A DNA stretch of 33,384 nucleotides from Pseudomonadota bacterium (GTDB lineage: Bacteria > Pseudomonadota > Alphaproteobacteria > CACIAM-22H2): contig JACQDQ010000066.1 of NCBI GenBank assembly GCA_016201015.1, positions 1-33,384 of the forward strand, written 5' to 3'. A program made the translations under genes and the position numbers. Positions 27,363 to 33,384 of the stretch are shown in pieces; position 1 is the first letter of the stretch; each line of letters opens with the position of its first letter. The notes below the pieces were generated by a model. That model made no database searches, was not told the origin of the DNA, and was given only the letters and a program-made list of their open reading frames with translations.

Positions 27363-28072
27363 CTAGGCGATGCCCATTTCGGTCAGCGGCACGACCTGAA
27401 CGCCGGCCTTCTCGAGTGCGGCGCGCGCCGCCTTGGCGACGGTGACCGCCGTCGGCTCATCGCCGTGGACGCAGAGCGACTCCACCTGCCGCTTGATCCG
27501 CTTGCCGCTCATCGTGACGATTTCGCCGTCCAATACCATGCGCACGACACGCTCGCTCGCCACTGCCGGATCGTGGATTACGGTTCCTGGGATCTTGCGC
27601 GAGGCAAGATTGCCATCGTCGTCGTAGAGGCGGTCGACGAAGCCCTCGCGCGCCAGCGGCAGCCCGAGCTTCTCGGCGGCGCGCTCCATCTCGGATCCGG
27701 CGAGGGCAACGAAGATGAGCTTCGGGTCAACCGCCTTCATCGCGCGGCCGATAGCCAGGGCGAGGTCGACATTCTCCGCGGCCATGTTGTTGAGCGAGCA
27801 TAGGCGACGGCATATTCGAGATCGCGCGGCGACATATCGATGCGCCGCCGGCCGAAGCCCCACAAATCATTGAAGCCGGGATGGGCGCCGATGCTGACGC
27901 CTTCCTGCTTTGCGCGCAGGATGACGTGGTGCATGACATTGGGATCGCCGGCATGGAAGCCGCAGGCGATATTGGCCGAGCGGATGATCTTCAGCAGCGC
28001 GTCGTCGTCGCCCATTTTGAAGGCGCCGAAGCTCTCGCCCATGTCGGCGTTGAGGTTGATTTTGGTCGCCAT
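27363..28072 (-). pseudogene. pxpA: PxpA (LamB/YcsF family) copy 1, broken by an internal deletion and frameshift
   Basis: PxpA is a subunit of ATP-dependent 5-oxoprolinase and related amidolyases. The first part (28072 to about 27800) reads ATKINLNADMGESFGAFKMGDDDALLKIIRSANIACGFHAGD and on to DMSPRDLEYAVAY. The last part, in another frame, reads SLNNMAAENVDLALAIGRAMKAVDP to the TAG at 27363. Compared with the intact copy at 31665-32441, the 23-codon block QIGALQAMARYAGLKPTHAKAHG is missing except for two bases, an apparent 67-base loss at about 27798. It removes the conserved Lys-x-His-Gly region and shifts the frame, so copy 1 should be inactive. GGGGAG precedes the start. It is first in the long F420/dipeptide run and divergent from pxpB, the position expected for the original pxpA. 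Confidence 0.9.
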
Positions 28073-28133
28073 CGCGCGCTCCCCGGGGCTGAATTGCTGC
28101 GGCCGGCTGCTCTCCGGCGATCCGGCAGGGCAT

Positions 28134-28169
28134 ACGCTACTTGTCTCAGTAGCTGTTATCAAGTATAGA
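28134..28169. promoter_or_regulatory. Divergent promoter pair with shared inverted repeat TACTTG-N16-CAAGTA
   Basis: Within the gap 28073-28254, unusually AT-rich for this genome, plus has TTGTCT (28141) 17 bases from TATAGA (28164), directed at pxpB. Minus has TTGATA (28162 to 28157) 17 bases from TAGCGT (28139 to 28134), directed at pxpA and the F420 run. An exact inverted repeat, TACTTG at 28138 and CAAGTA at 28160, overlaps -35 and -10 of the plus promoter and parts of the minus one. This fits a repressor site covering both promoters. The GntR protein encoded 2 kb downstream is the natural candidate. Confidence 0.5.
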
Positions 28170-28254
28170 AACATAATACCTTATAGCCTTGGGCAAGAGC
28201 GAGTTAGATCAATGAGTTCGGGAAAGACTCGCAGTATCGGGACCGTGCGTTCTC

Positions 28255-28992
28255 GTGACTAGCCCAGCGCCGAAGGCGGGCTTCCTGCCGTGCGGCGACA
28301 CCGCCCTGGTGGTCGAATTCGGCGACCGCGTCGATCGCGCGGTGAGCGATCGCGTCTTGCGCCTCCAGGCGCGCGTGGCGAAGGCCAAGCTGCCCGGCGT
28401 GGTCGAGATGGTGCCGACCTGCCGCTCGCTCATGGTGCACTACGATCCGCTGCGCACCGGGGCAGCGAAGCTTGAGCACGAAATCGTGCCGCTGCTTGCG
28501 GACGGCGAGGCGGTGGCCAGCATCGGCAAGTCGTGGCGCGTCCCGGTGTGCTATGAAGGCGATCTCGCGCCGGACCTCGATGCCGTCGCCAAGCGCGTCG
28601 GTCGGACGACGGACGAAGTGATCCGTCTCCACTCCTCCGTCACCTACCACGTCTACATGATCGGCTTTCTGCCCGGATTTCCCTACATGGGCGACCTCGT
28701 GCCCGAACTTGCGCTGCCACGGCTCGAAAATCCGCGGCTGCGGGTGCCGCCGGGCTCCGTCGCGATGGCCATGCGGATGACCGGCGCCTATCCGGTGGCC
28801 AGTCCGGGCGGTTGGTGGCTGATCGGTACGACGCCGATCCGCCTCTTCGAGGCCGGTCGTGCGCGTCCGTCGCTATTTGTTCCGGGAGATCGCGCAAAAT
28901 TCGAGCCGGTGGCCGCGCGCGAATTTGCAGCGATCAAGCGGGCGAGCGACGCCGGCGACTATGAAGTGCGGTCGGAAGAACTGACGTCGTGA
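28255..28992 (+). CDS. pxpB: PxpB: 5-oxoprolinase/allophanate-hydrolase subunit 1-like
   Basis: 245 residues from a GTG start at 28255 with only a weak binding site. PCGDTALVVEFGDRVDRAV at the N-terminus, FLPGFPYMGDLVPELALPRLENPRLRVPPGSVAMA and SPGGWWLIGTTPIRLF are the family core. With PxpA and PxpC it forms an ATP-dependent enzyme that opens 5-oxoproline (pyroglutamate) to glutamate or acts on a similar lactam or urea-type amide. Its end overlaps pxpC by four bases (GTGA). A 16-codon open frame (28212-28262) precedes and overlaps the start; I give it no weight. Confidence 0.92.
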   Translation: MTSPAPKAGFLPCGDTALVVEFGDRVDRAVSDRVLRLQARVAKAKLPGVVEMVPTCRSLMVHYDPLRTGAAKLEHEIVPLLADGEAVASIGKSWRVPVCYEGDLAPDLDAVAKRVGRTTDEVIRLHSSVTYHVYMIGFLPGFPYMGDLVPELALPRLENPRLRVPPGSVAMAMRMTGAYPVASPGGWWLIGTTPIRLFEAGRARPSLFVPGDRAKFEPVAAREFAAIKRASDAGDYEVRSEELTS

Positions 28993-30032
28993 AGCCACAT
29001 CTCAAAGTCATGCAGCCGGGCCTGCATACGACAATCCAGGACGTTGGCCGCTTCGGCTTTCAGTCGGTCGGCGTGCCGGTCTCGGGGGCGCTCGAACTGG
29101 AGTGGCTGCGACTCGCCAACGCCCTGGTTGGCAATCCGCAAGAGACTGCGGGGTTCGAGATTCTTCTCGCCGGACCCAATTTCGAGGTCTGCGCCGATTC
29201 GGTTGTCGTCGCTGTCGCCGGCAGTGGTGCCGAGCTTGACATCCGGGGCGATCAGCCGCGGCGTGTTCCCGCGTGGCAGAGCGTCCGGCTGCGCCGCGGC
29301 CAGATCATTGGCGTGCGGGTGCCGCAGTCCGCTGCCTGCTGCTATCTGGCGGTGTCGGGGGGCTTCGCGATTGTGCCGTGTCTTGGCAGCCTGTCGACCT
29401 ATGTCCGCGGTGGGCTCGGTGGCTTCCAGGGGCGCGAGTTGCGGGCGGGCGATGAGGTTCCGTTGGCATTTGAGCGTGCGCCCGATCGGCCTGCGGCGCG
29501 GGCCGACGGCGCTGCGCTCGACCTGCCGCCGGGTCCTATTCGCGTGATCCTCGGTCCGCAGCGCGACTGTTTCACGGCGGCAGCGATCGATGCCTTTCTA
29601 GGCTCTGAGTACATCATCTCCGACAACGCCGATCGCATGGGTATGCGACTTGTCGGACCAACGCTGGCGCATCGCGACGGCTATGACATCGTCTCCGACG
29701 GCATCGCCACCGGTGCGATCCAAGTCCCGGGCAGCCGTCAACCCATCGTCCTTCTGGCCGACCATCAGACGACCGGCGGTTACCCCAAGGTGGCGACGGT
29801 CATCTCGGCCGACCTGCCGGCCGTCGGACGGCGTCGTCCTGGCGACCGCCTGCGCTTCACCGCCGTCGACGTCGCTACGGCCGAGCGGCTGCGGCGTGAG
29901 CGGGAGACATTGTTGCGCAAGGTGATCGAGCGGATCGAAGTCGTGCGTGACGACGGCGGCTTGGACTTGGACCGGCTCTACAAGGAAAATATCATCAGCG
30001 GAGTCGTCAGTGGATTCGACGGCACACCATAA
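28989..30032 (+). CDS. pxpC: PxpC: biotin-dependent-carboxyltransferase/allophanate-hydrolase subunit 2-like
   Basis: 347 residues from GTG 28989, coupled to pxpB. The N-terminus KVMQPGLHTTIQDVGRFGFQSVGVPVSGALE, then GVRVPQSAACCYLAVSGGF and RMGMRLVGPTLAH, and IQVPGSRQPIVLLADHQTTGGYPKVATV are diagnostic. It is the partner subunit of PxpB. Substrate of the complex could be 5-oxoproline itself or a larger cyclic amide delivered by the importer. Confidence 0.92.
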   Translation: MKPHLKVMQPGLHTTIQDVGRFGFQSVGVPVSGALELEWLRLANALVGNPQETAGFEILLAGPNFEVCADSVVVAVAGSGAELDIRGDQPRRVPAWQSVRLRRGQIIGVRVPQSAACCYLAVSGGFAIVPCLGSLSTYVRGGLGGFQGRELRAGDEVPLAFERAPDRPAARADGAALDLPPGPIRVILGPQRDCFTAAAIDAFLGSEYIISDNADRMGMRLVGPTLAHRDGYDIVSDGIATGAIQVPGSRQPIVLLADHQTTGGYPKVATVISADLPAVGRRRPGDRLRFTAVDVATAERLRRERETLLRKVIERIEVVRDDGGLDLDRLYKENIISGVVSGFDGTP

Positions 30033-30069
30033 GCGTCGGGCGAGGCCGCTCCGACAGGCGCGACGCGAA

Positions 30070-30093
30070 GGCGCCGTGGCTGTGCCACGCGCC
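30070..30093 (+). other. GC-rich hairpin between pxpC and gntR
   Basis: GGCG-c-CGTGGC, loop TGT, GCCACG-CGCC forms a 10-base-pair stem with one bulged base. It lies 37 bases after the pxpC stop and 37 before gntR. No T-run follows, so full termination is not supported. It may protect the upstream mRNA or damp transcription into the regulator gene. Confidence 0.4.
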
Positions 30094-30130
30094 GGCGGCA
30101 AGCAAGATCGCCTAGACTGCGAGGGCTGGC

Positions 30131-30879
30131 ATGGATCATCTCGAGCAGACCTATAAACGCAGCCGCATCCCGCTCTATCTCCAGGTCGCCGCCACGCTGC
30201 GGCGACGGATCGAGGATGGCCAATGGGAGGCCGGCCACAAGATTCCGACGCTCGAGGAGTTGGAGGAGGAGTTCCAGGTCGCGCGTGTCACGGTGCGCCA
30301 AGCCATCGATCTTCTGCAGAAGGAAGGCTTGGTCTGGCGCCAGCAAGGCAAGGGCACATTCGTCTCGCGCGAGCTCATCGACAAGCGCTGGCTGCGTCTG
30401 CGGCAGGACCTGTCCCGCTGGTCGCCTCGATCGAAGGCAATGTGCCGCGCTTCATTCCGGTCAAGGATCCGCCGGCATTGCCGCGCCTCGATCCCGGCGA
30501 CGGCACGCTGGCCGCGAACTATCACTATCTGCGCAGCGTGCAGTACCGCGACGGCGAGCCGTTCGGCATCGTCAGCATCCATCTCGAACGCAGCATCTAC
30601 GAACGGCACCGCGAGGCCTTCCACGCGCAGGCAGCGCTGCCTATTCTCTCGCGGCTCGACGGCGAACTCATCGGACGAGCGCATCAGACGATGGTGATCG
30701 GCAGCGCCGACACGGAGGCGGCGCATCTCTTGCGCGTTGCCCTCAACGCGCCGACCGCGGAGTGCCACTGCGTGGTGACGGACAAGCAGGACGTGGCGAT
30801 CTACGTGGCCGAGATCGTCTATCGCGGAGACTGCGTGCGCCTCGACGTCGATCTGCTGCGCAACGACCGGCACGAGTAG
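30131..30879 (+). pseudogene. GntR-family (HutC/UTRA) regulator with a frameshift near 30416
   Basis: The first frame from ATG 30131 gives a complete winged helix: IPLYLQVAATLRRRIEDGQWEAGHKIPTLEELEEEFQVARVTVRQAIDLLQKEGLVWRQQGKGTFV. After RLRQDLS the family sequence jumps to another frame as LVASIEGNVPRFIPVKDPPALPRLDP, a UTRA ligand-binding domain ending at TAG 30879 (LLRNDRHE). Adding one base in TCCCGCTGG (30413-30420) restores 249 residues, the usual size. As written, the protein keeps its DNA-binding domain but has a scrambled tail of about 90 residues. Either a sequencing error in a short C run, or a real loss of effector sensing that could leave a constitutive DNA binder. Its position in the pxp run makes it the likely local regulator. 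Confidence 0.85.
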
Positions 30880-30901
30880 AGACCCGAGAAATAGTAAACG
30901 C

Positions 30902-31675
30902 ATGAGAATCTTGGTCGTCAATGCGAACACGTCCCAGTTCGTCACCGACATCGTCGCGGCAGAGGCGCGGCGCTCGGCGGCGCCGGGAACGGAGATCGTC
31001 GCGGTCACCGGCACCTTCGGGGCGCGCGTCATCGGCACGCGCAGCGAGAACGTGATCGCCGCACATGCGACGATGGCGTTGATGGCGGAGCATGCGCTGG
31101 GTTGCGATGCCGCGGTGATCGCCGTGTCCTACGATACCGGGCTCGATGGCGCGCGCGAGCTTTTGCCGATCCCGGTCGTCGGCATGACCGAGGCTGCGCT
31201 GCTGACCGGCTGCATGCTGGCCGGCAAGATCGGCGTGGTAACCTTCGGTCGTCGCGGCCTGCCGATGTATCAGGAGCTGGTCGAACGTCATCGCCTGGGT
31301 AGGCGCATCGCCGGTTGGCGTGCGCTCGAAGCGGCGGCAGCCTTCTCGCCGGGCGGCCAGCGCAAGGTGGACGCCGCGGTCATCGCCGCCGTGCTGTCGC
31401 TGATCGAGGCGGACGGCGCGGAGGCGGTCGTCATCGCCGGCGCGGTGATGGCTGGTGCGCCGCGGCGCCTGCAGCCGAAGGCGCCGGTGCCGTTGCTCGA
31501 TGGCGTGTCCTGCGGCGTGCGCCAGGCGGAGCTGTTGGCCCGTCTCGGCCTACCAAAGCCGACTGCCGGAAGCTACGCGCGGCTGCCGCGCCGCGAACTG
31601 ACGGCCGTGTCGCCCGCGTTGGTGGCGGCGTTTGGCGGCGCAGGGACCGCGCGCGCGAGACGGGCTAAGCGTTAA
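30902..31675 (+). CDS. Asp/Glu/hydantoin racemase-family protein lacking the usual cysteines
   Basis: 257 residues, ATG 30902. MRILVVNANTSQFVTDIV is the standard opening, followed by AVIAVSYDTGLDGARELLPIPVVGMTEAAL, which matches the first half-site of the family. Active racemases have a cysteine in each half (CFxDPGLxAARE and LGCAGM); here the positions read VSYDTGLDGARE (about residue 75) and VIAGAVMAGA (about residue 180), so neither catalytic Cys is present. It may be a non-racemising isomerase or a maleate-isomerase or decarboxylase-type relative, or be inactive. It sits 22 bases after gntR and overlaps the end of pxpA copy 2 by 11 bases on opposite strands. Confidence 0.8.
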   Translation: MRILVVNANTSQFVTDIVAAEARRSAAPGTEIVAVTGTFGARVIGTRSENVIAAHATMALMAEHALGCDAAVIAVSYDTGLDGARELLPIPVVGMTEAALLTGCMLAGKIGVVTFGRRGLPMYQELVERHRLGRRIAGWRALEAAAAFSPGGQRKVDAAVIAAVLSLIEADGAEAVVIAGAVMAGAPRRLQPKAPVPLLDGVSCGVRQAELLARLGLPKPTAGSYARLPRRELTAVSPALVAAFGGAGTARARRAKR

Positions 31676-32441
31676 CAAGCTCCGGCAGCGTCACGACGGC
31701 GACTCCTGCCGCCTCGAGCGCGCGGCGCGCGGCGGTGGCGACGGCAATGGCGGCCGGTTCGTCGCCGTGGACGCACAGCGTTTCGACCCGGCGCTTGAGG
31801 CGTTTGCCGCTCGCCGCGACGATCTCGCCGTCGAGCGCCATGCGCACCGCGCGCTCCGCCGCGACCTGCGGGTCGCCGATGACGGCACCGGGCATCTTCC
31901 GCGAGACGAGATTGCCGTTATCGTTGTACATGCGGTCGATGAAGCCCTCGCGCGCCAGTTTGAGGCCGAGCCGCTCGGCCGCGCGCTCCATCTCGGAGTC
32001 GGGCAGCACGACATAGATCAGGTCGGGGTCGACGGTCTTGATGGCGCGGCCGATGGCCAGGGCGAGTTCGAGGTCCTCCGCCGCCATCGTGTAGAGCATG
32101 CCGTGCGCCTTGGCGTGCGTGGGCTTGAGGCCGGCATACCGCGCCATCGCCTGCAGGGCGCCGATCTGATAGACCACCGCGTACTCGGCGTCGCGCGGCG
32201 CCATGTCGATGCGCCGCCGGCCGAAGCCCCACAGATCGTTGAAGCCCGGGTGGGCGCCGATGCTGACGCCTTCCTGCTTCGCGCGGACGACGACCTGATG
32301 CATGACGTTGGCATCGCCGGCGTGGAAGCCGCAGGCGATGTTCGCCGAGCGCACGATCTTGAGCAGTCCTTCGTCGTCGCCCATCTTGAAGGCGCCGTAG
32401 CTTTCGCCCATGTCCGCGTTCAGATTGATCTTGTTGGCCAT
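31665..32441 (-). CDS. pxpA: PxpA (LamB/YcsF family) copy 2, intact
   Basis: 258 residues from ATG 32441 with GGGAAGG upstream. KINLNADMGESYGAFKMGDDEGLLKIVRSANIACGFHAGDANVMHQVVVRAKQEGVSIGAHPGFNDLWGFGRR contains the conserved Asp, Asn and His residues of the barrel. The block GLKPTHAKAHGMLYTMAAED, missing from copy 1, is present. Roughly 85-90 percent of residues match copy 1 over the first 90 positions by eye. It follows the acyl-CoA dehydrogenase by 38 bases in the same direction. It can supply PxpA to the PxpBC pair even though copy 1 is broken. It stops with TAG, and overlaps the racemase-like gene tail to tail. Confidence 0.93.
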   Translation of the reverse strand: MANKINLNADMGESYGAFKMGDDEGLLKIVRSANIACGFHAGDANVMHQVVVRAKQEGVSIGAHPGFNDLWGFGRRRIDMAPRDAEYAVVYQIGALQAMARYAGLKPTHAKAHGMLYTMAAEDLELALAIGRAIKTVDPDLIYVVLPDSEMERAAERLGLKLAREGFIDRMYNDNGNLVSRKMPGAVIGDPQVAAERAVRMALDGEIVAASGKRLKRRVETLCVHGDEPAAIAVATAARRALEAAGVAVVTLPELVNA

Positions 32442-32479
32442 GCGACACCTTCCCTTGGCCGCCGGATTGGCGGACCGAT

Positions 32480-33384
32480 TCAGTACGAGCGCGGCATCCG
32501 CAGGATATGCTCGCCGATATAGCTGAGGATCAGATTGGTCGAGATCGGGGCAATCTGATAGAGGCGCGTCTCGCGCCATTTCCGTTCGACATCGTATTCG
32601 CGGGCGAAACCGAAACCGCCATGCGCCTGCAGACACGCCTCGGCGGCGTGCCAGGATGCCTCGGAGGCGAGCAGTTTGGCGATGTTGGCCTGCGCGCCGC
32701 ACGGCTGTCCGGCGGCGAATAGCGCGGTGGCGGAACGGTTCATGAGGTCGGCTGCCTCGGTTTCGGCATAGGCGCGGGCGATCGGAAACTGGACGCCCTG
32801 ATTTTGGCCGATCGGCCGGTCGAAGACGACGCGGCTCGCCGCGTAGTCGGCGGCCTTGCGAATGAAGAAGCGCGCGTCGCCGATGCATTCGGCGGCGATC
32901 AGCATGCGTTCTGCGTTCATTCCGTCGAGGATGTAGTGAAAGCCCTTGCCTTCCTCGCCGATGAGATTGTCCGCGGGCACCGTAGCGCCGTCGAAGAACA
33001 CTTCGGTGGTCTGGTGGTTGATCATGGCGTCGATCGGGCGGATGTCGAGGCCTTTGCCCAGGTTGTCACGGATGTCGAGCAACAGCACCGACAACCCGTC
33101 GCTCTTCTTGCGCACCTGGTCGGCCGGCGTGGTGCGCGCGAGCACCAGCATGAGGTCGGAGTTGAGCGCGCGCGAAGTCCACACCTTCTGGCCATAGAGG
33201 CGGTAGGCGTCGCCTTCGCGGACCGCGCGGGTCTTGAGCTTGGTCGTGTCCGACCCGGTGGTCGGCTCGGTCACGCCGAAGGCCTGCAGGCGCAAGCTGC
33301 CCTCGGCGATTTTCGGCAGGTACTCGCGCTTCTGCCGTTCGCTGCCATGCTTGAGGATCGATGCCATCGTATACATCTGAGCAT
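32480..33384 (-). CDS. Acyl-CoA dehydrogenase family protein, N-terminus beyond the right edge
   Basis: The frame is open to the window edge (AQMYTMASILKHGS), so about 301 C-terminal residues are seen and perhaps 80 are missing. FGVTEPTTGSDTTKLKTRAVREGDAYRLYGQKVWTSRA is the FAD-binding middle domain, INHQTTEVFFDGATVPADNLIGEEGKGFHYILDGMNAERMLIAAECIGDARF the start of the helical domain, and CLQAHGGFGFAREYDVERKWRETRLYQIAPIST the C-terminal region. The usual catalytic Glu, in YEGT of medium-chain enzymes, aligns with Pro in YQIAPIST. The family may use a base elsewhere, as some dehydrogenases do, or have another reaction. It is the upstream neighbour of pxpA copy 2. Confidence 0.9.
   Translation of the reverse strand, partial: AQMYTMASILKHGSERQKREYLPKIAEGSLRLQAFGVTEPTTGSDTTKLKTRAVREGDAYRLYGQKVWTSRALNSDLMLVLARTTPADQVRKKSDGLSVLLLDIRDNLGKGLDIRPIDAMINHQTTEVFFDGATVPADNLIGEEGKGFHYILDGMNAERMLIAAECIGDARFFIRKAADYAASRVVFDRPIGQNQGVQFPIARAYAETEAADLMNRSATALFAAGQPCGAQANIAKLLASEASWHAAEACLQAHGGFGFAREYDVERKWRETRLYQIAPISTNLILSYIGEHILRMPRSY

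Noticed and set aside
28212-28262. 16-codon leader peptide before pxpB
   Set aside because: No ribosome site, no codon run of a relevant amino acid and no alternative stem structure seen.
30070-30093. Hairpin as a rho-independent terminator
   Set aside because: No T-run follows on the transcribed strand, and the next gene is close and in the same direction.
1-33384. CRISPR array, tRNA/rRNA, insertion sequence or prophage
   Set aside because: No spaced direct repeats, cloverleaf-like segment, transposase motif or phage gene was found by eye.

Overview
The window is one contiguous piece of a GC-rich proteobacterial chromosome. Long antisense shadow ORFs, alternative GTG/TTG starts, several ABC importers and a Tat-type signal on a binding protein suggest an alphaproteobacterium, perhaps Hyphomicrobiales. 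This taxonomic call is inference from gene content only. I saw no rRNA, tRNA, CRISPR array, insertion sequence or phage gene. It is an accessory catabolic and transport region.

Layout. (1) 1-10303, all on minus: a lone molybdenum-hydroxylase large subunit, a branched-chain-amino-acid-type (Liv) importer (livK-H-M-G-F), then a nitrate/taurine/NMT1-type importer (binding protein, ATPase, permease) and the start of a further gene cut by the left edge. (2) 10304-10826: a 523-base divergent control region with a perfect 7+2+7 inverted repeat. (3) 10827-17130, plus: a PLP fold-type-II enzyme, a two-subunit glutaconate-type CoA-transferase, an LLM flavin/F420 oxidoreductase and the two ATPases of a dipeptide importer. 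(4) 28072 down to 17123, minus: one tightly packed run of a broken pxpA, F420-dependent NADP reductase, cofE, cofD, cofC, fused cofGH (FO synthase), then the binding protein, an M24 peptidase and the two permeases of the dipeptide importer. (5) 28255-31675, plus, divergent from that run: pxpB, pxpC, a GntR/HutC regulator and an Asp/Glu/hydantoin-racemase-like protein. (6) 32441-31665 and the right edge, minus: an acyl-CoA dehydrogenase (partial) and an intact second pxpA.

How the genes may work together (inference). A small peptide-like or cyclic-amide compound would be imported by the Dpp-type importer and cleaved or opened by the M24 protein and the PxpABC-type ATP-dependent amidolyase. It would be reduced by an F420H2-dependent LLM enzyme with F420 made and reduced in the same operon, then activated and oxidised as a CoA ester by the CoA-transferase and acyl-CoA dehydrogenase. 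A GntR regulator next to a divergent promoter with an inverted repeat over its -35 and -10 is the natural control point.

The striking feature is decay or sequence error. Four genes are interrupted: livK and cofGH by in-frame TAG codons, pxpA copy 1 by an apparent 67-base deletion, and gntR by an apparent 1-base loss. Because TAG is the normal terminator of at least six other genes here, stop-codon recoding is unlikely. If the cofGH lesion is real, this strain has the late F420 genes but cannot make the deazaflavin FO itself.
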